Positions 32,583 through 40,680 of a stretch of DNA of 43,549 bases are shown here, piece after piece. The stretch's first letter is position 1; each line of letters begins with the position of its first letter. The stretch is from an uncultured Pseudomonadota bacterium (lineage in GTDB: Bacteria > Pseudomonadota > Gammaproteobacteria > Burkholderiales > Burkholderiaceae): positions 1 to 43,549 of the forward strand of contig CAMLIZ010000019.1 in NCBI GenBank assembly GCA_946480245.1, in the 5' to 3' direction. The position numbers were made by a program, and so were the translations under genes. Under the pieces are notes generated by a model that was not told the origin of the DNA, made no database searches, and saw only the letters and a list, made by a program, of their open reading frames with translations.

Positions 32583-35373
32583 GCTGCCGCGCATCAGCGC
32601 CATTGCGCTGGCCTGCCTGCTGGCGGCCTGCGCGCACAAGCCCAAGGGCACGCCCGACAACGAGCCCACCTTGAAGACGCTGTACGGCCGCGCGCCCGCG
32701 ATCGAGCCGGACCAGGGCGTGCAGTCGGACGAGTCCAAGGCCATCGCGGCCTACCAGGCCTTCCTGCAGGCCGCGCCCCAGGCGACGCAGCGCTCGGAGG
32801 CCCTGCGTCGCCTGGGCGACCTGGAAATGGACCGCGCCGACAACCGCAGCGCCGAAGGCGCCGGCAGCGACCCCGACTACCGCGCCGCGGTGCAGCGTTA
32901 CCAGGACTACCTGCGCGCCTACCCCAACGATCCGCACAACGACCGCGTGCTGTACCAGCTGTCGCGTGCGCAGGAGCAGGCGGGCCAGCTCGACCTGGCG
33001 CTGCAGACGCTGGACAGCCTGGTCGCCAAGTACCCGGACACCGTGTACGCCGACGAAGCGCAGTTCCGCCGCGGCGAGATGCTGTTCACCACGCGCCGCT
33101 ATGCCGAGGCCGAGAAGGCCTATGCCGCGGTGCTGGCCAGCGGCAGTGGCGAGTTCCGCGAGCGCGCGCTCTACATGCAGGGCTGGTCGCAGTACAAGCA
33201 GGCCCGGCTCGACGACGCGCTGAAGTCGTTCTTCGGCGTGCTGGATCTGAAGTTCGATGGCCGCGAGGGCGATGTGCCGCTCGACAAGGTGAAGGGCCTG
33301 CGCCGCGCCGACCGCGAGCTGATCGAGGACACATTCCGCGTGATCTCGCTCAGCCTTGAGAACCAGCAGGGCGCCGAGACCATCCCGGCCTACATCACCG
33401 ACGAGCATCGCAAGAGCTACGAGTTCCGCGTGTACCAGGAGCTGGCCGGCCTGTACGAGAAGCAGGAGCGCACCAAGGACGCCGCCGACACGCTGAGCGC
33501 GTTTGCGCGGCGCCAGCCGCTGCATGCGCAGGCGCCGGTGCTGCAGGCGCAGGTGATCGAGATCTACCAGGGTGCGGGCTTCGCCGGCCAGGCGCTGGAG
33601 GCCAAGAAGGAATACGTGGCGCGCTACGGCGTGAACAGCGATTTCCGCCGCGCCAACCCCGAGGGCTGGGAGCGCGCGCAGCCGCTCGTCAAGACCCACC
33701 TGGCGGAGCTGGCGCGCCACTACCACGCCAGCGCCCAGAAAACCAAGAGCAGCGCCGACTACCAGGAGGCGGTGCACTGGTACCGCAGCTACATCGAATC
33801 CTTCCCGAAGGATCCGGATGCGGCGCAGAACAACTTCCTGCTCGCCGAGCTGCTGTACGAAGACCAGCACTTTGCCGAAGCCGCCACCGAGTACGAGAAA
33901 ACCGCCTACGGCTACCCGCTGCATGCCAAGAGCGCCGAGGCCGGCTATGCCGCGCTGCTGGCCTACGACGCGCAGGACAAGCGTGCCGACGCCACGCAGC
34001 GGCCGGCACTGCACCGCGCGCGCGTGGCCAGCGCCTTGCGCTTTGCCGATGCGTTCCCCACCGATCCGCGCGTGGCGCCGGTGCTCACCGATGCCGCCGA
34101 CAAGTTGTTTGCGCTGCATGAGGGCGAGCAGGCCACTGTGATCGCGCAACGCGTGCTCGCGCTGCAGCCGCCGGCGGAGCCGGCGCTGCGCCGCACCGCC
34201 TGGACCGTGGTGGCGCACACCGCCTTCGAGCGCGGTGCCTTCGACCAGGCGGAGCACGCCTATGGCCAGGTGCTGGCGCTGACGCCGGCCGACGCCAAGG
34301 GCCGCAACGATCTGGTCGAGCGCATGGCTGCAGCCGTGTACAAGCAAGGCGAGCAGGCGCGCGCCGCCGGCAAGACGCGCGAGGCAGTGCAGCACTTCGA
34401 GCGCGTGGCCGCCGTGGCGCCTCAGTCCAGCGTGCGTGCCACCGCCGAGTACGACGCCGCCGCGTCGCTGATCGCGCTGAAGGACTGGAGCGGCGCCACG
34501 CGCACGCTGGAGGACTTCCGTCGCCGCTATCCGCAGCATCCGCTGAATGCGCAGGTGGGTGGCAAGCTCGCTGCCGCGTACCTGGAGCAGCAGCAGTGGG
34601 GCCCGGCAGCGACGGAGTTCGAGAAGATCGCCGCCACGCAGAAGGACCCGCAGCTGGCGCGCGGCGCGCAATGGCAGGCCGCCGAGCTGTACGACAAGGC
34701 CGGCGCCAAGCCGGCCGCAGCCAAGGCCTACGAACGCTACCTGCAGCTGTACCCGCAGCCCCTGGAGCCGGCGCTGGAGGCGCGTTGGCGCCTGGCCGGC
34801 ATTGCCAAGGCGCAAGGCCAGTCCGCGCGCGAGCTCGCGCTGATGAAGGAGGTGCTGCAGGCCGACCAGGCCGGTGGTGCCGCGCGCACCGACCGCACGC
34901 GCACCCTCGGCGCGCAGGCCGCCCTGGCGCTGGCCGAGCCGGTGTACCAGCGCTACCGGCAGGTGGCACTGGTGGAGCCGCTGGCCAAGAACCTCAAGCT
35001 GAAGAAGGCGCGCATGGAAGACACGCTCAAGGCCTATGGCACGGCGGCCGATTACGGCGTGGCCGAGGTCACCACGGCGGCCACCTTCCGCATCGCCACG
35101 CTCTACCAGGATTTCGGCAAGTCGCTGATCGCCTCGCAACGGCCGCGCAAGCTGTCGAAGGCCGAGCTCGAGCAATACAACGTGATGCTCGAGGAGCAGG
35201 CCTTCCCGTTCGAGGAGAAGGCGATGCAGCTGCACGAGATCAACGCCAAGCGCACCGCGCAGGGCGTGTACGACGAATGGGTGCGCAAGAGCTTCGAGGC
35301 GCTGGCCCAGCTGCGGCCGGCGCGCTATGCGAAGCAGGAGCGCAGCGAAGGAGTGTTGAATGAAATCCGCTAG
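32566..35373 (+). CDS. Very long TPR lipoprotein (AglT-like)
   Basis: The 935-residue product is a lipoprotein (lipobox LLAAC, Cys22) built almost wholly of TPR units: YRAAVQRYQDYLRAYPNDPH, ALQTLDSLVAKYPDTVYADE, YQEAVHWYRSYIESFPKDPD, TRTLEDFRRRYPQHPLN. Its architecture matches the big TPR lipoproteins that accompany TolQR-like motors in Myxococcus (AglT and relatives; likeness judged from architecture, not from a search). It most likely spans the periplasm and links the motor to the outer membrane. AAGGAGGG upstream selects ATG 32566. A DWSGAT segment near residue 640 is part of a TPR helix, not a flavin site. Confidence 0.85.
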   Translation: MRAARKLPRISAIALACLLAACAHKPKGTPDNEPTLKTLYGRAPAIEPDQGVQSDESKAIAAYQAFLQAAPQATQRSEALRRLGDLEMDRADNRSAEGAGSDPDYRAAVQRYQDYLRAYPNDPHNDRVLYQLSRAQEQAGQLDLALQTLDSLVAKYPDTVYADEAQFRRGEMLFTTRRYAEAEKAYAAVLASGSGEFRERALYMQGWSQYKQARLDDALKSFFGVLDLKFDGREGDVPLDKVKGLRRADRELIEDTFRVISLSLENQQGAETIPAYITDEHRKSYEFRVYQELAGLYEKQERTKDAADTLSAFARRQPLHAQAPVLQAQVIEIYQGAGFAGQALEAKKEYVARYGVNSDFRRANPEGWERAQPLVKTHLAELARHYHASAQKTKSSADYQEAVHWYRSYIESFPKDPDAAQNNFLLAELLYEDQHFAEAATEYEKTAYGYPLHAKSAEAGYAALLAYDAQDKRADATQRPALHRARVASALRFADAFPTDPRVAPVLTDAADKLFALHEGEQATVIAQRVLALQPPAEPALRRTAWTVVAHTAFERGAFDQAEHAYGQVLALTPADAKGRNDLVERMAAAVYKQGEQARAAGKTREAVQHFERVAAVAPQSSVRATAEYDAAASLIALKDWSGATRTLEDFRRRYPQHPLNAQVGGKLAAAYLEQQQWGPAATEFEKIAATQKDPQLARGAQWQAAELYDKAGAKPAAAKAYERYLQLYPQPLEPALEARWRLAGIAKAQGQSARELALMKEVLQADQAGGAARTDRTRTLGAQAALALAEPVYQRYRQVALVEPLAKNLKLKKARMEDTLKAYGTAADYGVAEVTTAATFRIATLYQDFGKSLIASQRPRKLSKAELEQYNVMLEEQAFPFEEKAMQLHEINAKRTAQGVYDEWVRKSFEALAQLRPARYAKQERSEGVLNEIR

Positions 35374-36034
35374 CTTTTGCGCAGCCGCCTGGCTCGGCAT
35401 GGCGCTGCTCGCCGGCTGCAGCAGCTTTGGCGGCGCCCCGGCGGCAGAGCAGGCGCCCGCCCAGAGTGCACCTGCCGCCACCAAGGTGAACCCCGCGCTG
35501 TCGATCGCCGTGACCCAGCCTGCGGTGGATCCGCAGGCCCAGCGTGCGTTCGACAACGCCTTGCAGGCCATGCGCGCAGGCCGCAGCGCCGACGCCGAAC
35601 GCATGCTCAAGCAGCTGGCGCAATCGAACCCGGAGTTGGGCGGCGTGCATGCCAACCTCGGCCTGCTGTATCGCCAGGCGGGCAAGCTGCCGGAGGCCGC
35701 GGCCGAGTTCGAACAGGCGGTGCAGGCCAGCCCGAAGCAGGCGGCGTATCGCAACCAGCTCGGCATCACCTACCGGCAGATGGGGCGCTTCAATGACGCG
35801 CGCGACGCCTACGAGGCCGCGCTGGCGATCGATCCGCGCCATTCCGAGGCGCTGCTCAATCTGGCGATCCTGAACGACATCTACCTGTGGAACGGCACGC
35901 GCGCGCTCGAGCTGTACGAGCGCTACCTTGCGCTGGCGCCGGGCGGCGACGCGATGGTCACCAAATGGGTGGCCGACCTGAAGCACCGCATGCCGGCGCC
36001 GGTGAAGGTGAGCGCAGCCAAGGAGGCGCAATGA
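35360..36034 (+). CDS. TPR lipoprotein
   Basis: The 224-residue protein has a lipobox (ALLAGC, Cys20), a Pro/Ala spacer and three to four canonical TPR units (about 65-205): ALQAMRAGRSADAERMLKQL, GVHANLGLLYRQAGKLPEAA, YRNQLGITYRQMGRFNDARD, and NDIYLWNGTRALELYERYLA. GAAGGAG precedes the ATG. It overlaps the preceding TPR gene by 14 bases and the next gene by 4. In size and plan it is like the TPR lipoproteins of the Myxococcus Glt complex (inference). It probably recruits partners at the outer-membrane inner leaflet. Confidence 0.85.
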   Translation: MKSASFCAAAWLGMALLAGCSSFGGAPAAEQAPAQSAPAATKVNPALSIAVTQPAVDPQAQRAFDNALQAMRAGRSADAERMLKQLAQSNPELGGVHANLGLLYRQAGKLPEAAAEFEQAVQASPKQAAYRNQLGITYRQMGRFNDARDAYEAALAIDPRHSEALLNLAILNDIYLWNGTRALELYERYLALAPGGDAMVTKWVADLKHRMPAPVKVSAAKEAQ

Positions 36035-36345
36035 AGCATGTCGTCCTCTGCCTGCTGGCCTGCACGCTGCCGGCCCTGGCCGCGCAGGCGCAGCCCAAGA
36101 ACGAGGCGCCGGCGCTGGACCGTGCCGACCTCGAGCGCACGCAGATCATCGGCAACCGCGAGCTGCCGAAGGTGCTGTACATCGTGCCGTGGAAGAAGCC
36201 GGTACCCGGCGCCCTGACCGGCCGCCCGGTGGCCAGCGTGCTCGACGAAGCGCTGGCGCCGATCGACCGCGAGGTGTTCCGCCGCGAAGTGCAGTACGAC
36301 GCGGCGGTGCATCCGCGCGAGGCCGAAGCGGCCAAGCATCCCTGA
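36031..36345 (+). CDS. Small exported protein of unknown function
   Basis: The 104-residue protein has a signal peptide (MKHVVLCLLACTLPALAAQA) and a short body with LDRADLERTQIIGNRELPKV and LYIVPWKKPVPG. The start ATG overlaps the stop of the TPR lipoprotein gene, and AAGGAGG lies upstream. I do not recognise the family. Its body is too short for an enzyme and it is likely a structural partner of the complex. Confidence 0.75.
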   Translation: MKHVVLCLLACTLPALAAQAQPKNEAPALDRADLERTQIIGNRELPKVLYIVPWKKPVPGALTGRPVASVLDEALAPIDREVFRREVQYDAAVHPREAEAAKHP

Positions 36346-36396
36346 CCCGAGTGATCCCCTTTCAGACTGACGTCGTTGTGACCGGAGCGTAATGCG

Positions 36397-37056
36397 ATGA
36401 ATACCTTCAACATGGTGGTGAAGTTCTTCCAGGACTGCGGCTTGTTCATCTTCCCCAGCCTCACGCTGATGGCGCTGGGGGTGGCGATCGCGATCGAGCG
36501 CTTCCTGTTCCTCAACCGCGCGCGCGCCGAGAACCGCAAGGTGTGGGCGCAACTGCTGCCGATGCTGCAGGCGGGGCAGTTCAAGGAGGTGGCCAGCGTG
36601 GCCGCCAAGTCCGACGCGGCGATCGGCAAGATCGTGAGCTACGGTCTCACGCGCATGCAAAGCCCGGGCCGGCGCGAGGACTTCGACGCCGCGATGGAAG
36701 AGGGAATGATGGAGATCGTGCCGCGCCTTGAAAAGCGCACGCACTACATCGCCACCTTCGCCAACACCATCACCCTGGTGGGCCTGCTGGGCACCATCAT
36801 CGGCCTGATCAAGGGCTTTACGGCGGTGGCGCAGGTGAACCCGGCCGACAAGGCCGAGATGCTGTCGGCGTCGATCTCGATCGCGATGAACAACACCGCG
36901 TTCGCGCTGATGGTGGCCATCCCGTTCCTGCTGATCCACGCCTTCCTGCAGGCCAAGACCGGCGAGATCGTCGACGGGCTGGAGGCCGCCAAGATCAGCT
37001 TCCTGAACCTGGTGCAGCGCCTGCGCGCCGAACAGCAAGCCACCGCCACCCGTTGA
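36397..37056 (+). CDS. MotA/TolQ/ExbB-family proton-channel protein
   Basis: The 219-residue inner-membrane protein has three membrane segments (about 15-33, 112-136 and 155-178). The conserved TolQ/ExbB features are HYIATFANTITLVGLLGTII (second segment) and SIAMNNTAFALMVAIPFLLI (third segment), with the polar Thr/Asn residues that line the proton path. It forms the channel pentamer around a TolR/ExbD dimer, turning proton flow into motion. It starts 51 bases after the small exported protein, and its two TolR-type partners follow. Confidence 0.93.
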   Translation: MNTFNMVVKFFQDCGLFIFPSLTLMALGVAIAIERFLFLNRARAENRKVWAQLLPMLQAGQFKEVASVAAKSDAAIGKIVSYGLTRMQSPGRREDFDAAMEEGMMEIVPRLEKRTHYIATFANTITLVGLLGTIIGLIKGFTAVAQVNPADKAEMLSASISIAMNNTAFALMVAIPFLLIHAFLQAKTGEIVDGLEAAKISFLNLVQRLRAEQQATATR

Positions 37057-37090
37057 GCTTGCATCGCATTTCGCTTCGAAGGAGCCGGCC

Positions 37091-37588
37091 ATGAGACGCA
37101 GGCGTTTGCGCAAGGAAGTGGCGCACCTGGAGATCACCGCGTTCATCAACCTGGTGGTGGTGCTGGTGCCGTTCCTGCTGTCCACCGCGGTGTTCACGCG
37201 GCTGGCGGTGATCGACCTCACCTTGCCGGCGCACAGCAGCGGCGTGGAGCAGCTGAAGGCCAACAACCTGCAGCTGGAGGTGGTGATCCGCGGTGACGCG
37301 GTCGAGGTGGGCGACCGCATCGGCGGGCTGATCAAGCGCATTCCGGCCGGCCCGTCGGGGCACGACCTGGGAACGCTGGCCGCGCTGATGCTGCAGCTGA
37401 AGGAGCGCTTCCCCGACAAGACCGACGCCACCGTGCTGGCCGAGCCCAACACGCCGTACGACACCATCGTGCAGGTGATGGACGCGGTACGCGCCACCAC
37501 CACCGCGCAAGGCGGCAAGCCGGTGCGCACGGACCTGTTCACCAACATCTCGCTGGGCGACGCGCCCGTGCGCGGGCTGAAGCCGTAG
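37091..37588 (+). CDS. TolR/ExbD-family protein lacking the membrane aspartate
   Basis: The 165-residue protein has a basic N-terminus (MRRRRLRKEV), one membrane segment (about 15-36), and a periplasmic domain with the ExbD fold (about 60-150; LQLEVVIRGDAVEVGDRIGG, then QVMDAVRATTTAQGG). The proton-carrying Asp of the ExbD/TolR membrane helix is replaced by Asn20 (AFINLVVVLV; codon AAC at 37148-37150). AAGGAG stands before the ATG. A second family member with the Asp follows, so a heterodimer or a divided role is likely. Confidence 0.9.
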   Translation: MRRRRLRKEVAHLEITAFINLVVVLVPFLLSTAVFTRLAVIDLTLPAHSSGVEQLKANNLQLEVVIRGDAVEVGDRIGGLIKRIPAGPSGHDLGTLAALMLQLKERFPDKTDATVLAEPNTPYDTIVQVMDAVRATTTAQGGKPVRTDLFTNISLGDAPVRGLKP

Positions 37589-37596
37589 AGGTGCCC

Positions 37597-38094
37597 ATGG
37601 GCCCGATGACCCCGATCCAGAAGCGCGCCGAGCGGCGCAGGCGCAACAGCACGGCGCTCGACATGAACCTCGTGTCGCTGATCGACGTGTTCACGATCCT
37701 GATCTTCTTTTTGCTCGCCAACTCCGGCGGCGTGGAGCTGCTGACCAGCCCGAAGGCGGTGAAGCTGCCGCAGTCGCAGGCCGAGCAACCGCCGCGCGAG
37801 ACGCTGGTGGTGGTGGTGAGCGGCACCGAGATCCTGGTGGACGGCCGCCATGTGGCCACGGTGAACGAGGCGATGGCCGCCAAGGACGACCTGATCGGCC
37901 CGCTGAAGGCCGAGCTCGACTACCAGGCCAGCCGCGAGACCATCCGCAAGGAGAACGCGCAGCAGGGCCGCACCGTGACCATCCTCGGCGACAAGGACAT
38001 TCCCTACCAGCTGCTGCGCCGCGTGATGTACACCGCCGCGCGCGCCAACTTCGCCGACGTGTCGTTCGCCGTGCGGCAGAAGGGCATGTCATGA
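37597..38094 (+). CDS. TolR/ExbD-family protein with membrane aspartate
   Basis: The 165-residue protein has a very basic N-terminus (KRAERRRRN), a membrane segment (about 24-42) with the conserved Asp30 in VSLIDVFTIL, and a periplasmic ExbD domain (ETLVVVVSGTEILVDGRHVA, then YQLLRRVMYTAARANFADV). The Asp is required for proton use in ExbD/TolR. ATG 37597 is chosen, with GAGGTG just upstream; GTG 37591 is too near that site. Its stop overlaps the next start codon (ATGA). Confidence 0.92.
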   Translation: MGPMTPIQKRAERRRRNSTALDMNLVSLIDVFTILIFFLLANSGGVELLTSPKAVKLPQSQAEQPPRETLVVVVSGTEILVDGRHVATVNEAMAAKDDLIGPLKAELDYQASRETIRKENAQQGRTVTILGDKDIPYQLLRRVMYTAARANFADVSFAVRQKGMS

Positions 38095-39245
38095 GCGCCG
38101 TGATGAGCCTGGGCGGCATGAGCGGCGCGGGGCGCGGTGGCTCGCTGCGCCACGTGTCGTTCCGCGCACCGGTGATGCCGTGGGCCGGCGCCGGCGAGGA
38201 CGAAGCCCGTTTCAAGCGCATCAGCCAGCGCGTGCTCGGCGTCACCTTGCTGCTCGCGGTGCTGATGCCGTGGATCCCGGTGCACCTGCCCGAGCGCGTG
38301 GTGCAGCCGGTGCCGGCGCACCTGGCCAAGCTGGTGATCGATCAACACGAGCAGCTGAAGCCGCCGCCACCCCCGGTGGTGGCGCGCGCGCAGGAGGCAC
38401 TGCCTCAGCATGAGAAGGCCGAGCCGAAGAAGCCCGATGCTGCCAAGCCGGACAAGGCCAAGGCGCAGCCCGCCAAGGGCGCCGTGGCGCCCGAGGCGCG
38501 CAACCCGGTGCCCAACAAGCCGCCCGGCGAGGTGCTGGACGGCATCCGGCGCAAGGCGGCCGGCGTGGGCCTGCTGGCCATGAAGGACCAGCTCGCCGAG
38601 CTGCGCGGCGCGCCGGTGGCGGTGCAGCTGCAAAACGACATCAAGCCCGGCCGCGGCGTGGGCACCGGCGTGGGCCCGGGTGTGGGCGCGGGCAAGGACC
38701 CCGGCATTCCGGTGCGCAACATGATCACTTCCAATGCGGCCGGCGGCAGCGGCGGCATCAACACCGCCGCCTACAGCCGCGACACCGGTGGTGGCGGCCT
38801 CGCGGGCCGCGCCACCACGCTGGTCGAAGGCGTGGCCGGTGGCGGCGGCGGGGGCGGCGAGGGCGGTGGCGGCGTGCGCGGCGGCCATGGTCATGGCGCA
38901 GGCACCGGCGCGGGCGGCGGTGGCGGCACGCTCACCAAGGGAGGCGGCGGCAAGGCGTCACGCTCGATCGAGGAGGTGCGCCTGGTCTTCGAGCGCAACA
39001 AGGGCGCGATCTACGCCATCTACAACCGCGCCCTGCGCGAGGATCCCACGCTGCAGGGCAAGGTGGTGCTGAAGCTGAAGATCGCGCCGAGCGGCCAGGT
39101 GCTGGAGTGCAACGTGGTCTCCAGCGAGCTGAAGACGCCCGAGCTGGAAAGCAAGCTGCTGGCGCGCATCCGGCAGTTCGACTTCGGTGCGAAGGACGTG
39201 AACGAGATGGTCGTTACCTACCCGGTGGACTTCCTGCCGTCATAG
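38091..39245 (+). CDS. TonB-like protein with AgmX/PglI C-terminal domain
   Basis: The 384-residue protein has a cytoplasmic N-terminus, one membrane segment (about 47-64; VLGVTLLLAVLMPWI), a Pro/Lys-rich stretch (about 85-145; KPPPPPVV, EKAEPKKPDAAKPDKAKAQP) and a Gly-rich part (about 185-285). The C-terminal domain (about 288-384) has SIEEVRLVFERNKGAIYAIY, then LQGKVVLKLKIAPSGQVLEC and FLPS, the pattern of the AgmX/PglI C-terminal domain, a TonB-related fold. It is the likely arm that passes motor energy to outer parts. It overlaps the MATE gene on the other strand by 32 bases. Confidence 0.88.
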   Translation: MSAVMSLGGMSGAGRGGSLRHVSFRAPVMPWAGAGEDEARFKRISQRVLGVTLLLAVLMPWIPVHLPERVVQPVPAHLAKLVIDQHEQLKPPPPPVVARAQEALPQHEKAEPKKPDAAKPDKAKAQPAKGAVAPEARNPVPNKPPGEVLDGIRRKAAGVGLLAMKDQLAELRGAPVAVQLQNDIKPGRGVGTGVGPGVGAGKDPGIPVRNMITSNAAGGSGGINTAAYSRDTGGGGLAGRATTLVEGVAGGGGGGGEGGGGVRGGHGHGAGTGAGGGGGTLTKGGGGKASRSIEEVRLVFERNKGAIYAIYNRALREDPTLQGKVVLKLKIAPSGQVLECNVVSSELKTPELESKLLARIRQFDFGAKDVNEMVVTYPVDFLPS

Positions 39246-40605
39246 CGCGGCGCAGCCGGCGCCGGCTGCCGAGTGCATGCGGCACCCAGCGCTGGCGTGC
39301 CCAGCGGCGCCACATCAGCAGCCCGCGGATCCATTCGTCGGCCGCATAGGCGATCCACACGCCGGGCAGGCCGAGCTGCAGGTGCACGCCCAGCCACCAG
39401 CTGCCGCCGGCCAGCACCACCAGCATCGAGGCGGCGCCGGCCAGCACCGGGTAGCGCGCGTCGCCGGTGGCGCGCAGCGCGTTGATCACCACCAGGTTGA
39501 AGGTGCGGCCCGGCTCTACGAGCACCGTCCACCACAGCAGCGTGCTGCCGGCCGCCACGATCGCCTCGTCACGCGTGAACGCGCGCAGCAGCCAGGGCCC
39601 GGCGAGCGCGAACGAGGCCGACGCGGCCACGCCCAGCACCAGCCCGCGCGCCAGGGAGCGCTGCACCAGCCGGTGCGCCTCGCGCAGCCGGCCCGCGCCT
39701 ACGAGGTGGCCCACCAGCAGCTCCACCGACAAGCCGGTGGCCAGGCTGAACATCAGCGCGCCGAAGCCGATCTGCAGCACATAGGCCTGCGTGGCCAGCG
39801 CGCGCGTGCCCAGCGTGCCCACCGCCGCCACCGACGCGGTGAAGGCGATGCGGTAGGCGATGTTCTCCGCCGCGCCGGGCAGGCCGATGTGCAGGATCGC
39901 GCGCAGTTCGGTGGCCGGCACGCACCACCAGTCGTGGCGCAGCACCTGCAGCGCCAGGCGCCGGCGCCAGACCTGCAGGTGCAGCACCAGCCCGAGCAGC
40001 CGGCTCGCCGCCAGCGCCAGCGCAAAGCCGGCCAGGCCAAGCGCCGGCACCGGGCCGGCGCCATGCATCAGCGGCAGCGCCAGCGCGAGCTGCAGGCTTT
40101 GCATCAGCGCCATCACGACCAGCGTGTCGCGCGTGCGCAGGTGGGCACGCATCACGCTGGCCATGCTGGCATTCCAGGCATCGAGCATCAGCGCCGGCGC
40201 CAGCTGCTGCAGCAGCGTGGCGGCGGCTGGCAGCACCTCGGCCGGTGCGTTCATCCAGCGCAGCACCGTGCGCGCGCCCACCAGCGCGAGCAGGGCGACG
40301 CCGCCGCCCAGCCAGGTGCTGGCGCCCACCGCGGCACGCGCGGCCGCGTCGGCGGATGCCCGGTGGCCGCCGCCCAGGCGCTGCGTGACCACCACGCCGA
40401 CGCCGGCGCCGATCAGCCGGAAGAGGATGAACAGCGCCGCCGAAACATGGTTGGCGAGCGCGAATGCTGCGCCCGCCCGGTCCGACAGCCGGCCCGCCAG
40501 CGCCGTGCCGACCAGCCCCACGGCGATGCCCAGCCCCAGCTCCAGGAACACCGGCCACGCGAGGGCGAGCAGGCGCGGGCGGGCGCGGCCGGGGGCGACG
40601 GACAT
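39214..40605 (-). CDS. MATE-family multidrug/polyspecific efflux transporter
   Basis: The protein of about 463 residues has twelve hydrophobic segments in two similar halves, the mark of MATE exporters. The first half opens LALAWPVFLELGLGIAVGLV and the second repeat includes IGLPGAAENIAYRIAF. MATE proteins export organic cations or other compounds using Na+ or H+. Start is ATG 40605; GTG 40626 in frame would add seven residues, and neither has a good ribosome binding site. It overlaps the TonB-like gene convergently. A palindromic operator-like site lies about 45 bases upstream. The substrate is not evident. Confidence 0.9.
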   Translation of the reverse strand: MSVAPGRARPRLLALAWPVFLELGLGIAVGLVGTALAGRLSDRAGAAFALANHVSAALFILFRLIGAGVGVVVTQRLGGGHRASADAAARAAVGASTWLGGGVALLALVGARTVLRWMNAPAEVLPAAATLLQQLAPALMLDAWNASMASVMRAHLRTRDTLVVMALMQSLQLALALPLMHGAGPVPALGLAGFALALAASRLLGLVLHLQVWRRRLALQVLRHDWWCVPATELRAILHIGLPGAAENIAYRIAFTASVAAVGTLGTRALATQAYVLQIGFGALMFSLATGLSVELLVGHLVGAGRLREAHRLVQRSLARGLVLGVAASASFALAGPWLLRAFTRDEAIVAAGSTLLWWTVLVEPGRTFNLVVINALRATGDARYPVLAGAASMLVVLAGGSWWLGVHLQLGLPGVWIAYAADEWIRGLLMWRRWARQRWVPHALGSRRRLRRAMTAGSPPGR

Positions 40606-40644
40606 GGCGGCAGGCGAGAAGGACACGACATGCGGCAGTCTACC

Positions 40645-40656
40645 GACAACGTTGTC
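40645..40656. promoter_or_regulatory. Perfect 12-bp palindrome GACAACGTTGTC upstream of the MATE gene
   Basis: GACAACGTTGTC is a perfect palindrome with the central AACGTT common in LacI-family operators. It lies 40-51 bases before the MATE start. On the minus strand it starts 18 bases after a perfect -35 hexamer (40675-40680), so a bound repressor would cover the -10 area. No LacI-family regulator gene is in the window. Confidence 0.5.
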
Positions 40657-40680
40657 ATGTTGTTCTTAAGCCGCTGTCAA
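40652..40680 (-). promoter_or_regulatory. Possible sigma-70 promoter of the MATE gene
   Basis: On the minus strand a perfect -35 hexamer TTGACA (plus-strand 40675-40680) is followed after 17 bases by TGACAA, a poor -10. The -35 lies in the end of cheB. The promoter call rests mainly on the -35 and on the palindrome placed over the -10. Confidence 0.35.

Noticed and set aside
34483..34500. Asp-Trp-Ser-Gly-Ala-Thr in the long TPR lipoprotein as an ApbE flavin acceptor
   Set aside because: It is one residue shorter than the usual D-x-x-S-G-A-T pattern and falls at the normal position of a TPR helix (W-x-x-A), so the likeness is best explained by the repeat.
32419..35769. Open frame of about 1116 codons on the minus strand opposite the TPR genes
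   Set aside because: It mirrors the TPR coding frame, has no recognisable domain, and the plus strand has ribosome binding sites, lipoboxes and overlapping operon starts.
22235..39245. Direct call of the cluster as Myxococcus-type gliding motility genes
   Set aside because: The motor, TPR and AgmX parts are alike in plan, but no GTPase (MglA-type), cytoplasmic Glt or Agl-specific parts are seen, and cytochrome genes are added. Motility is only one possibility.
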